Assembly (NCBI GenBank): GCA_902767385.1 | Contig: CACXHA010000064.1 | Location: forward strand, 1-8,495 | Source of the DNA: an uncultured Elusimicrobium sp. | GTDB lineage: Bacteria; Elusimicrobiota; Elusimicrobia; Elusimicrobiales; Elusimicrobiaceae | Direction of reading: 5' to 3' | DNA length: 8,495 nucleotides | Shown: one piece after another, positions 1-5,511 of the stretch | Layout of the letters: every line of letters starts with the position of its first letter | Position numbering within the stretch: the first letter of the stretch is position 1 | Made by a program: the position numbers and the translations under genes | Notes under the pieces: generated by a model | Database searches by the model: none | Told to the model about the DNA's origin: nothing | What the model saw: only the letters and a program-made list of their open reading frames with translations

Positions 1-5
1 AAGGG

Positions 6-35
6 TTGAACTGTAATTTACGAAAATTGTACACT
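6..35 (+). promoter_or_regulatory. Candidate sigma-70 promoter of greA
   Basis: A TTGAAC hexamer (6-11) and a TACACT hexamer (30-35) are separated by 18 bp, close to the sigma-70 pattern. A start near position 42 would place the greA Shine-Dalgarno (AAGGAG, 45-50) at the very 5' end of a short leader. The call rests on hexamer similarity only, and an upstream promoter outside the window is possible. Confidence 0.35.
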
Positions 36-44
36 ATTAGAAGT

Positions 45-50
45 AAGGAG
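45..50 (+). promoter_or_regulatory. Shine-Dalgarno of greA
   Basis: AAGGAG lies 7 nt before the ATG at 58, which is ideal spacing and fixes the greA start. It contrasts with three other genes in the window that have no such site and appear leaderless. Confidence 0.8.
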
Positions 51-57
51 TTGTATT

Positions 58-531
58 ATGTCAGAAGTGTTTTATGTAAGTCGTAAAAAATATGAAGAAC
101 TGTTGGAAGAACTCAAAACTTTAAAAGAAGTAAAAGCGCAGTTGGCTGAAGAAATTGGTACGGCTGCCGCACAAGGCGACCTTAAAGAAAATGCCGAATA
201 TCACGCCGCCAAAGAAAAACAAGCCCAAACCTTGGAACGTATTAATATGTTGGAGCTTCGTCTACGTAATGCGCAAATTACCGATGATTTAACGGTGGAC
301 AAAAGCGAGGCTCGTATCGGAGCTACCGTTACAATTGTGGACCAGGCGGTAGATTTAGCGTTTACCTATACGTTGGTGGGGCCTTCCGAGGCCAACCCGG
401 ACAAAGGGCTCTTATCGGTCAAGTCTCCGCTTGCTAATGCGGTACTGGGTAAAAAAGAAGGGGACATATTTGAAGCCCAACTTCCCCGTGGGCCGCGCAA
501 ATATAAGCTTATTAAATTAGAATACAAGTAA
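58..531 (+). CDS. greA: Transcription elongation factor GreA
   Basis: GreA enters the secondary channel of backtracked RNA polymerase and stimulates cleavage of the nascent RNA 3' end, so that elongation can resume. The 157-residue protein has the normal family length and both domains: an N-terminal antiparallel coiled coil (about residues 5-75) and a C-terminal FKBP-like domain (about 82-157) containing the typical GPSEANP stretch and the SVKSPLANAVLGKKEGD segment. The coiled-coil tip reads GDLKENAEYHAAKE, with acidic residues D41 and E44 at the same positions as the catalytic Mg-coordinating D41/E44 of the E. coli protein. This supports an active GreA rather than a Gfh-type inhibitor. GreB is less likely because the acidic-tip context and overall sequence are GreA-like. 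The gene is monocistronic: a strong terminator follows within 20 nt and the next gene converges on it. Confidence 0.96.
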   Translation: MSEVFYVSRKKYEELLEELKTLKEVKAQLAEEIGTAAAQGDLKENAEYHAAKEKQAQTLERINMLELRLRNAQITDDLTVDKSEARIGATVTIVDQAVDLAFTYTLVGPSEANPDKGLLSVKSPLANAVLGKKEGDIFEAQLPRGPRKYKLIKLEYK

Positions 532-544
532 AACGTTCTTATAT

Positions 545-580
545 AAAAAACCCCCGGCGCACGCATGTGCCGGGGGTTTT
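545..580. terminator. Bidirectional intrinsic terminator between greA and the convergent secreted-protein gene
   Basis: A perfect inverted repeat pairs 547-558 (AAAACCCCCGGC) with 569-580 (GCCGGGGGTTTT), leaving a short inner loop that can close further by C-G and A-U pairs. The GC-rich core is flanked by A residues on the left and T residues on the right, so each strand yields a hairpin followed by U's. It lies 15 nt after the greA stop and about 13 nt beyond the stop of the minus-strand gene at 593, so it probably serves both. Confidence 0.93.
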
Positions 581-592
581 ACTTATTTTCAA

Positions 593-1858
593 TTAATGTA
601 GATGTTGGTTGCGGATGCGCATGATTTCTTGGAACATGCCGGACTCATCTTTTTGACGCCAATATTGCAAACTGTCCCACAGGAGTTCTTCGTCTTCAAA
701 GGGAACAAATCCTTTTTTTGAGAAGGCGTCTGAGTGGAGTATTTCGGGATAGTCGCGTTCGGTTTGCTTTACGAAACGGGCAAATAAAGCCAGGGTGTCT
801 GCCTTGGAAAGGACGGGGGGTTGTTGGGCCGAGTCCCAAATTACTTGGATTTGTTTGCGGTAGGAGATTAAGGGATTATAGTTGTTAATTTCGTCATGTT
901 GCATAATCCACTGGTATTCTTCCCACAGTTCCTGTTCCAGTTTGTCGCGTGTATTCCACTTGGGCAAGTAGCCGCCGTTATGGCGGATAAACTCGTCCAG
1001 ACGCATGGCAAAGGCTTCGTAATAGACCGTTTGCAATTGGATAATTTCCGAAAATTTGGCGGCACTTAAGCGGCTTTGGTATTGGTTGTGCGCTTCTTTG
1101 ATAACAGCCCTGAAGGCACCATATTCCTCTAAGGTATTAAGGGAATTTGCATTTAGAAAGTGTTTCAGGCGGGTTTTAACCTCTTGGTCCACCAGAGGAT
1201 TATACATCAGGCGGCGCAGGTTTAAGTTCATTTGATGCGGATGACGCACGGTGTAGTCAAAAGCGGCCTCTTCAAAGGATTTGTCCAAGCAGAAGTAGTC
1301 TGTCAAGTCCAAAGCCATTGCGTAGATATTCAATTCTTTCAGGTTATTTAACAAAGTTTGGCGTAGGTAGTGGCTTTTAATGTTTGTTTGAATATCCTGC
1401 GCCAAGGACGAGATACCCTCTTCACTTAGAACAGTAATGTTTAAGATATTGTTACGAATAGTGCGTGCGGCATCAATTTCTGGTTTGTAGAAAAGGTTTT
1501 CGTCGCGCATTTTTACTAAAATTTCTTTTTCTATTGGTTGATCGGCTACCAAGAGGCGGGAGTCCTTAAACTCATGTTGCAGGAACTGGCCATGCGTATA
1601 GTTGACAACGGGCAGTTGTTCGGCTGCTTGGGTGGGAATACGGTCAAGTACGCCGGAAGCAATGGCGCGTTGGATTTTGTTTGTTGTGGGGCGTGAAAAA
1701 ACAAAACGTTGCGTAACGCCACGGGTATTACGCGCGGCATGAAAGAGGGATTGACCCCCCTTGATAATTTCTTTACCGCCACCGGCAAATGCGGCAACGG
1801 CAGTGCTTGCACAGAGTACGGCTACAGTCAATTTTTTACAGGTTAGTAATATCTTCAT
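593..1858 (-). CDS. Secreted helical protein of unknown function (421 aa)
   Basis: I do not recognise this as a named family. The chosen start (ATG at 1858) gives a classic type I signal peptide: MKILLTCKK, a hydrophobic stretch (LTVAVLCASTAVAAFA), then AFA before GGG, with likely cleavage near residue 25. The longer reading frame back to 1915 would bury this signal behind 20 extra residues, and those codons overlap a likely -10 element, so it is rejected. The mature part is predicted to be largely helical and rich in charged and aromatic residues, with one cysteine (residue 190) and no membrane segment. Residues about 281-321 and 353-404 look like two diverged copies of one unit: a helix with F-[IV], a Tyr-Pro turn, then an E-E-L-x-W helix. 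The product should be exported to the periplasm or beyond. No catalytic motif is visible. The gene is monocistronic, flanked by a terminator on each side. Confidence 0.85.
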   Translation of the reverse strand: MKILLTCKKLTVAVLCASTAVAAFAGGGKEIIKGGQSLFHAARNTRGVTQRFVFSRPTTNKIQRAIASGVLDRIPTQAAEQLPVVNYTHGQFLQHEFKDSRLLVADQPIEKEILVKMRDENLFYKPEIDAARTIRNNILNITVLSEEGISSLAQDIQTNIKSHYLRQTLLNNLKELNIYAMALDLTDYFCLDKSFEEAAFDYTVRHPHQMNLNLRRLMYNPLVDQEVKTRLKHFLNANSLNTLEEYGAFRAVIKEAHNQYQSRLSAAKFSEIIQLQTVYYEAFAMRLDEFIRHNGGYLPKWNTRDKLEQELWEEYQWIMQHDEINNYNPLISYRKQIQVIWDSAQQPPVLSKADTLALFARFVKQTERDYPEILHSDAFSKKGFVPFEDEELLWDSLQYWRQKDESGMFQEIMRIRNQHLH

Positions 1859-1864
1859 ACTTAT

Positions 1865-1870
1865 ACTATA
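1865..1870 (-). promoter_or_regulatory. -10 element of the secreted-protein gene, implying a leaderless start
   Basis: On the minus strand TATAGT (1870-1865) is followed by exactly 6 nt (ATAAGT) and then the ATG at 1858. Transcription starting 7 nt after the hexamer would begin at the A of the start codon. No Shine-Dalgarno is present. No good -35 is seen at 17 bp. The same geometry recurs at two other genes in this window, which strengthens the call. Confidence 0.5.
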
Positions 1871-1901
1871 TGAATATTTGGGTAGAAAAACGAGGGCCTT
1901 T

Positions 1902-1923
1902 AGACCTAAGAGCACCTAGGTCT
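1902..1923. repeat. Inverted repeat upstream of the secreted-protein gene
   Basis: AGACCTA (1902-1908) and TAGGTCT (1917-1923) form perfect 7-bp arms around an 8-nt spacer. The repeat sits about 32 bp upstream of the -10 on the minus strand, between the upstream gene's terminator and the promoter. It has no T-tract of terminator quality, so an operator or activator-binding site is more plausible than a second terminator. A CTTTAG hexamer also recurs directly at 1898-1903 and 1922-1927. Confidence 0.4.
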
Positions 1924-1937
1924 TTAGTACTATACAA

Positions 1938-1958
1938 AAGGGACCATGCTGGCCCCTT
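1938..1958 (-). terminator. Intrinsic terminator of the DUF4912-GH57 unit
   Basis: Read on the minus strand, AAGGGGCC (1958-1951), a 5-nt AGCAT loop and GGTCCCTT (1945-1938) form an 8-bp hairpin with one G-U pair, with its 3' T's running on to TTTT before GT. It begins 7 nt after the GH57 stop codon (1968-1966). On the plus strand the G-U pair becomes an A-C mismatch, which supports minus-strand use. Confidence 0.8.
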
Positions 1959-1965
1959 AGCAAGA

Positions 1966-3588
1966 TTAGTATTTAGCCAAAACGGCTTCTTTAGCAGCGG
2001 TGGAATACACGCGGTAATCCATTTGCTGGAAGATAGAGTCGCGCATTTCCAGGTTGAACACATAACCCTCATCAATACGGTTACCGATAATTTGCTCGTA
2101 GAGTTCGTTAAACCGTTTGATGTGGTCTTTGGTGCGCTTGGTGGAATACTCTTTGGCTGTTCCAGTAGTCATTAAAAATGCCCAGTCCGAAGATTGCATA
2201 AGTACCAACTCGCGCGCCAGTTGGTTTAAGGCGCGGCGCAAAAGGCCCTCTGCGTTGGGAAAACGGTTAGCCAGTTCCATCATGCGCTCAGCCGATTTAA
2301 TTAAGTGGCGGTAAATCCAGTCGTTGCCACTATTAAGCCATACGTCATGATAACCCTTATCACCCCAGGACGACATGGACGGCTGCACCACTTGGTTTTC
2401 GGGGTACATTTGCAAATATTCCATGGGGGTAATGAGTTTGATTTCGTCTTGATCGTAATAGATTTTTTTGAACAAGAACTCCAAAAAATCAATCCCTTCG
2501 TACCACCAATGTCCGTACAGTTCCGCGTCGTACATAGATACAACTAACGGTTTGCGGTCAAGCAGGGTGCTTAAATACTCAATCTGTTTTTGGCGGTTGA
2601 ACATAAAGTTGCCCGCATGCTGGGCAGCCACGTCGCGTGCTTCTTGCGGGTAGTAGGCCTGCTTTTGATTAAGCGGCACCCGGCCCGTAATTTTATGGTA
2701 CTTCATACCAATATTGCGGCGCACACCGTCGGAGTGTAAATAAGGTTTAATATAATCGTAATCGCAGTCGTAGCCCAGGTCTCGGTAGAACTCGCGGTAG
2801 CGGTGGTCACCGGGGTAGCCGGACTCGGCACTCCATACCTGCTGGGCCGATTCCATATCGCGCGCAAAGGCAGCCACGCCTGTTTCCGGGCAATATACCG
2901 GGGCATATACGCCGTATTTGGGGCGCGGGGTACCATGTAAAATACCATGGGATTCGGTAAAGAAGAAACGGATTCCTTCTTCGCGCAAGAATTTATCGTC
3001 ACCGGGGTTATAAGCACACTCGGCCAGCCAAATTCCGCGCGGATTTTTACCAAAGCGGCTGCGATAATCGTGCGCGGCAATTTTAATTTGGGCGTTGACG
3101 CTTTCCTTGTGTACCATTAAAGGTAAATAACCATGGGTGGCGCAGCAAGTAATAATCTCCAATTTGCCCATATCTTGGAATTTTTTAAAACCTTGCAGCA
3201 CATGTCCGTGATAGCGGTTTTCAAAGAGGTCTTGGTAGCGGCGGAATTTGTCGTAGTACATGTGGGCGACACTGGCAAATTCCGTGTTGTGGGTGCGCTC
3301 AATTTCCTTGGCGGAAAGTTCCACACGTTGATTTAAATAATGGCGGAAACGGTCAATTAAAAGTGGGTCCTCCATCATGTTGCAAAGCGGTGGTGTAAGG
3401 GACATGGTAAGGCGGAAATCACATCCTTCGTCTGTCAATTTTTCAAATACACTTAGAAGGGGAATATAGGTTTCCACCATAGCTTCGTAAAACCAATCTT
3501 CTTCTAAGAAGTCCGGGTATTCCGGGTGTTTAATAAATGGCAGATGCGCGTGTAAAACAAGCGCTAAGTACCCTTTTTCGTTTCCCAT
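1966..3588 (-). CDS. GH57 family 1,4-alpha-glucan (glycogen) branching enzyme, DUF1957 type
   Basis: The enzyme is predicted to cleave alpha-1,4 glucan chains and re-attach them as alpha-1,6 branches (EC 2.4.1.18) on cytoplasmic glycogen. Over 540 residues, all GH57 signatures are present: HAH at 13-15, the ATHGYLPL motif at about 150-157, WLAECAY with the likely nucleophile E190, and MYDAELYGHWW with the likely acid/base D354. The SSWGDKGYHDVWLN motif (406-419) and the helical DUF1957 C-terminal domain (about 425-535) follow. The GYPGDHRYREFYRD segment (257-270) is also typical of the branching-enzyme subgroup (TK1436 and TTHA1902 type). Amylase or 4-alpha-glucanotransferase activity is less likely because those GH57 members lack this C-terminal arrangement, but some GH57 'branching enzymes' are mainly hydrolytic. 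The start codon lies 3 bp after the DUF4912 stop, with GGGGA (3601-3597) as a plausible ribosome site, so the two genes are probably translationally coupled. There is no signal peptide, so the enzyme is cytoplasmic. Confidence 0.9.
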   Translation of the reverse strand: MGNEKGYLALVLHAHLPFIKHPEYPDFLEEDWFYEAMVETYIPLLSVFEKLTDEGCDFRLTMSLTPPLCNMMEDPLLIDRFRHYLNQRVELSAKEIERTHNTEFASVAHMYYDKFRRYQDLFENRYHGHVLQGFKKFQDMGKLEIITCCATHGYLPLMVHKESVNAQIKIAAHDYRSRFGKNPRGIWLAECAYNPGDDKFLREEGIRFFFTESHGILHGTPRPKYGVYAPVYCPETGVAAFARDMESAQQVWSAESGYPGDHRYREFYRDLGYDCDYDYIKPYLHSDGVRRNIGMKYHKITGRVPLNQKQAYYPQEARDVAAQHAGNFMFNRQKQIEYLSTLLDRKPLVVSMYDAELYGHWWYEGIDFLEFLFKKIYYDQDEIKLITPMEYLQMYPENQVVQPSMSSWGDKGYHDVWLNSGNDWIYRHLIKSAERMMELANRFPNAEGLLRRALNQLARELVLMQSSDWAFLMTTGTAKEYSTKRTKDHIKRFNELYEQIIGNRIDEGYVFNLEMRDSIFQQMDYRVYSTAAKEAVLAKY

Positions 3589-3591
3589 GTG

Positions 3592-4458
3592 CTATTTCCC
3601 CGGTTCGCGTACTGCTTTAATATCCACGCGGCGTGTTTTGTCGCCTTTGGCGTTGCGGGCGTGAATGGGCAAATCTACAATATCTCCCGCGGATAAATGA
3701 CGATGAATGGTAAATTTACCGTCTTTGAGTTCAATTTCTTGCCCGTTAATAGTAACGATCGCATTTTTGGAAGCAGAACCGTAGATAGTAATTTCGCAAT
3801 CGGCGTTGAGCCAAATGTCTTCATCTTCTTGCACTTTATCTAAATGTAAGGCGAACGAAGACCAAGATGTCGGCGCACCGGAAGGGGTTAATTCGGTAAG
3901 TTTCCAGCGTTGGCCTACTACTTGCATCAGTTCGCTGGCACCCAGCCCAATGTAATCAGCCCCGGATAATTTTAAGAGTTTTTGGAAATCGCCCTCTACA
4001 ATCATCCACTTGTCGTCAATCACGTTAGATACGCGGCCGGGCGGAATAGCGGTGGCGTTGGAGCGGGTAACTAAAATAAAACGTCCGTCATCGGTTAGGT
4101 AACCTAAATCGGCAATATAAGCGCGGCCAGATTCGGGGGCATTAATGTACCAACTTTTTGCCTCAAAAATTACCGGCATATCGTAATATTTTACGGAATT
4201 GGTGCCGTTGAAAAGAGAAACCCCGGTAATGTCATGCAGGCGGATAATGGTGCGCGCTGCATTTAAGGCGGTACCGTATTGCTCTTTTAGGTAATCAATG
4301 GTGCTTTGGGTAATTTCCCAAAACAAAAACATCCAAGCCGGATCTTTCGGTAAAAGATAGCTCTCCGTTTTGCCGTAACCGGACGGAATATCCGCTTCGG
4401 TTTGGCGGTCCCGCACGAGCGGTTTAATGAGTGAAGCCGATGATAAATTAGTCGCCAT
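3592..4458 (-). CDS. DUF4912 domain protein, partner of the GH57 enzyme
   Basis: This 288-residue cytoplasmic protein has no signal peptide or membrane segment. The DUF4912 core is recognisable at about residues 33-145: YLLPKDPAWMFLFWEI, then a strand ending in RLHD (72-75), then the SWYINAP...RAYIADLGY region and the RSNATAIPPGRVS tail. After a linker, a C-terminal beta segment (about 212-283; CEITIYGSASKNAIVTINGQ, then a DGKF strand) is the type seen in other DUF4912 proteins and may form an Ig-like or carbohydrate-module-like sandwich. Its biochemical role is not established to my knowledge. Sitting 3 bp upstream of a glycogen branching enzyme in one transcription unit suggests a part in glucan synthesis, perhaps as a glucan-binding or regulatory subunit; this is inference. 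The start at 4458 is supported by AGGGGA (4474-4469), about 10-11 nt upstream. A second AGGG only 2 nt from the ATG is too close to be the main site. Confidence 0.82.
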   Translation of the reverse strand: MATNLSSASLIKPLVRDRQTEADIPSGYGKTESYLLPKDPAWMFLFWEITQSTIDYLKEQYGTALNAARTIIRLHDITGVSLFNGTNSVKYYDMPVIFEAKSWYINAPESGRAYIADLGYLTDDGRFILVTRSNATAIPPGRVSNVIDDKWMIVEGDFQKLLKLSGADYIGLGASELMQVVGQRWKLTELTPSGAPTSWSSFALHLDKVQEDEDIWLNADCEITIYGSASKNAIVTINGQEIELKDGKFTIHRHLSAGDIVDLPIHARNAKGDKTRRVDIKAVREPGK

Positions 4459-4493
4459 AACCCTGTTTTCCCCTGTATTGAATTAAATGTGTG

Positions 4494-4526
4494 TAAAATG
4501 GTGCAAACTATACCATCTACATTTTA
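4494..4526. repeat. Imperfect inverted repeat in the DUF4912-GH57 promoter region
   Basis: TAAAATG (4494-4500) is mirrored by CATTTTA (4520-4526), and the overlapping inner arms ATGGT (4498-4502) and ACCAT (4512-4516) pair as well. The repeat spans both candidate -10 elements of the operon, so a bound repressor would block them. It could equally be chance AT-rich symmetry. Confidence 0.3.
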
Positions 4527-4529
4527 GCA
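4507..4529 (-). promoter_or_regulatory. Candidate extended -10 promoter(s) of the DUF4912-GH57 operon
   Basis: Two extended -10 elements occur on the minus strand. TGGTATAGT (4515-4507) is the better one and would give a leader of about 42 nt containing the AGGGGA ribosome site. TGCTAAAAT (4529-4521) lies 14 bp upstream. Neither has a convincing -35 at 17 bp, as expected if the TGn motif compensates. This 99-bp gap (4459-4557) holds no terminator that I can see for the EamA gene upstream, so read-through is possible. Confidence 0.5.
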
Positions 4530-4557
4530 TATTTGGGGCGAAAGCAAAATGAAAAAA

Positions 4558-5457
4558 TTAGTTAGTTTTAAGCGGCTTTTGAATCAGCCACAAACTGATA
4601 AAAATAAGTATCATGCCTAATAGTTCCGCGCTATGCGGCATACGCCCGCGGAACAGCATATCGGTTCCCATAGCAATAAGTGGGGAAAAATAAGTGACGG
4701 ATGCCATGCGCGTGGCTCCCCAGCGCTTGATAAGGGTAATCATCAGCAAAAACGCTACTGCCGATGAAAATACCCCGGCACTTATAATGGAAAGTACCAA
4801 TTTGGTATTAAATACGGCTAGAGTAGGGGTTGGCTCGGTAAGTAATGAAACACCGCACAAAATAATAGCGGCAAAAAGATACTGGTGGAAGGTGTTTGCC
4901 TCCCAATTTAGCTGCGTATTATCTACCATGATTTTTTTAGTAAGCACGTTGCCAAGCCCATAGCATAGTGCCATAAAAAGAAGTGCCAAGTATCCTAGCA
5001 AAGCCATTTTACTGGCGGGCACCGTCAAAGCGGTTTGCCATTGGGGGCGCATAATGATTAGCAGCCCGGCCAGCCCGATTAAAACCCCGGCCGCGCGGCG
5101 CCACGTAAAACGGTCTACGCCTTTTAAGAGAATTGCTCCGGCAATAAAACTCCAAATCGGTACCGTTCCGTTAAAGATACCGGCTATCGTAGGAACGGTA
5201 TGTTGAATCCCCCACGAAAGTGCGGCAAACGGCAGTAAAATAAGCAGCGCGCTAATGGTCCACGGGCGCCACAGTTGACGCGTCGGGCAGGACAACTTGG
5301 CGCGGCGACAGCCGAAGAAAACAATAAAAAACAATAGTCCGGCCAGTACGCGGAAAAACGCGCCCCAATAAGGCGGCAGCACGTCCACAATATTTTTGGA
5401 TGCCAAAAAGGCCGTTCCCCAACAAAGCGCTAAACAAAATGCTAAAAAGTAACTCAT
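4558..5457 (-). CDS. EamA/DMT-family inner-membrane transporter
   Basis: This is a member of the drug/metabolite transporter superfamily: 299 residues, the usual length, with about ten hydrophobic segments arranged as two homologous five-helix EamA repeats (about 3-136 and 150-293). Typical marks are CWGTAFLASK in helix 1, the FNGTVPIWSFIAGAILL stretch (95-111), the conserved arginine-containing loop before GVLIGLAGLLII (124-135), and the matching SAVAFLLM and ATRMASVTYFSPLIA segments in the second half. It would export or import a small metabolite across the cytoplasmic membrane. The substrate cannot be told from sequence, since EamA members carry amino acids, nucleosides and other solutes. 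It is transcribed divergently from znuA across a 53-bp gap, which raises the possibility of shared metal-dependent control, but nothing in the protein points to zinc. The start at 5457 is supported by a -10 exactly 6 nt upstream. Confidence 0.9.
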   Translation of the reverse strand: MSYFLAFCLALCWGTAFLASKNIVDVLPPYWGAFFRVLAGLLFFIVFFGCRRAKLSCPTRQLWRPWTISALLILLPFAALSWGIQHTVPTIAGIFNGTVPIWSFIAGAILLKGVDRFTWRRAAGVLIGLAGLLIIMRPQWQTALTVPASKMALLGYLALLFMALCYGLGNVLTKKIMVDNTQLNWEANTFHQYLFAAIILCGVSLLTEPTPTLAVFNTKLVLSIISAGVFSSAVAFLLMITLIKRWGATRMASVTYFSPLIAMGTDMLFRGRMPHSAELLGMILIFISLWLIQKPLKTN

Positions 5458-5463
5458 AAGATT

Positions 5464-5472
5464 ATTGTAGCA
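5464..5472 (-). promoter_or_regulatory. Extended -10 promoter of the EamA gene, leaderless geometry
   Basis: On the minus strand TGCTACAAT (5472-5464) is followed by AATCTT and then the ATG at 5457. That is a 6-nt gap, placing the predicted start of transcription on the initiation codon. No Shine-Dalgarno is present. Confidence 0.6.
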
Positions 5473-5494
5473 AAAACCGCGCCCGCATAGGGTT

Positions 5495-5511
5495 TTGGTA
5501 TAATATAGCTA
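5495..5511. promoter_or_regulatory. Candidate Zur-like operator over the znuA -10
   Basis: The 17-nt pseudo-palindrome TTGGTATAATATAGCTA is centred on A5503, and 6 of its 8 base-pair positions are symmetric. Its core resembles the proteobacterial Zur consensus as I remember it (GTTATANTATAAC), and it sits in front of a zinc-uptake operon where a zinc-bound repressor would block RNA polymerase. The caution is that a perfect extended -10 already explains TGGTATAAT, so part of the match is unavoidable. No zur gene is in the window. Confidence 0.33.
5496..5504 (+). promoter_or_regulatory. Extended -10 promoter of znuACB-nth, leaderless geometry
   Basis: TGGTATAAT (5496-5504) is a perfect extended -10. 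Six nucleotides (ATAGCT) separate it from the ATG at 5511, so the first transcribed base should be at or next to the A of the start codon. No purine-rich ribosome site can fit. No -35 match is seen at 17 bp (5476-5481 reads ACCGCG). Confidence 0.7.

Noticed and set aside
1859..1915. Upstream start at 1915 for the secreted protein (20 extra residues)
   Set aside because: It would bury a clean signal peptide and overlap the -10 hexamer and the inverted repeat. The ATG at 1858 fits both promoter geometry and protein features.
1789..2175. Plus-strand open frame of 128 codons across the secreted-protein/GH57 gap
   Set aside because: It runs antisense to the signal peptide of one gene and the C-terminus of another and crosses a promoter and a terminator. 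It has no ribosome site, and the protein resembles nothing coherent.
2703..3080. Minus-strand frame of 125 codons inside the GH57 gene, and other frames within long genes (for example 4694-4963 +, 6796-7131 -, 7646-7984 -)
   Set aside because: All are shadows of strongly conserved genes in other frames, without start signals or recognisable protein content.
1966..3588. GH57 alpha-amylase, amylopullulanase or 4-alpha-glucanotransferase
   Set aside because: The WLAECAY and YDAELYGHWW forms of the catalytic motifs and the DUF1957 helical C-terminus match the branching-enzyme group.
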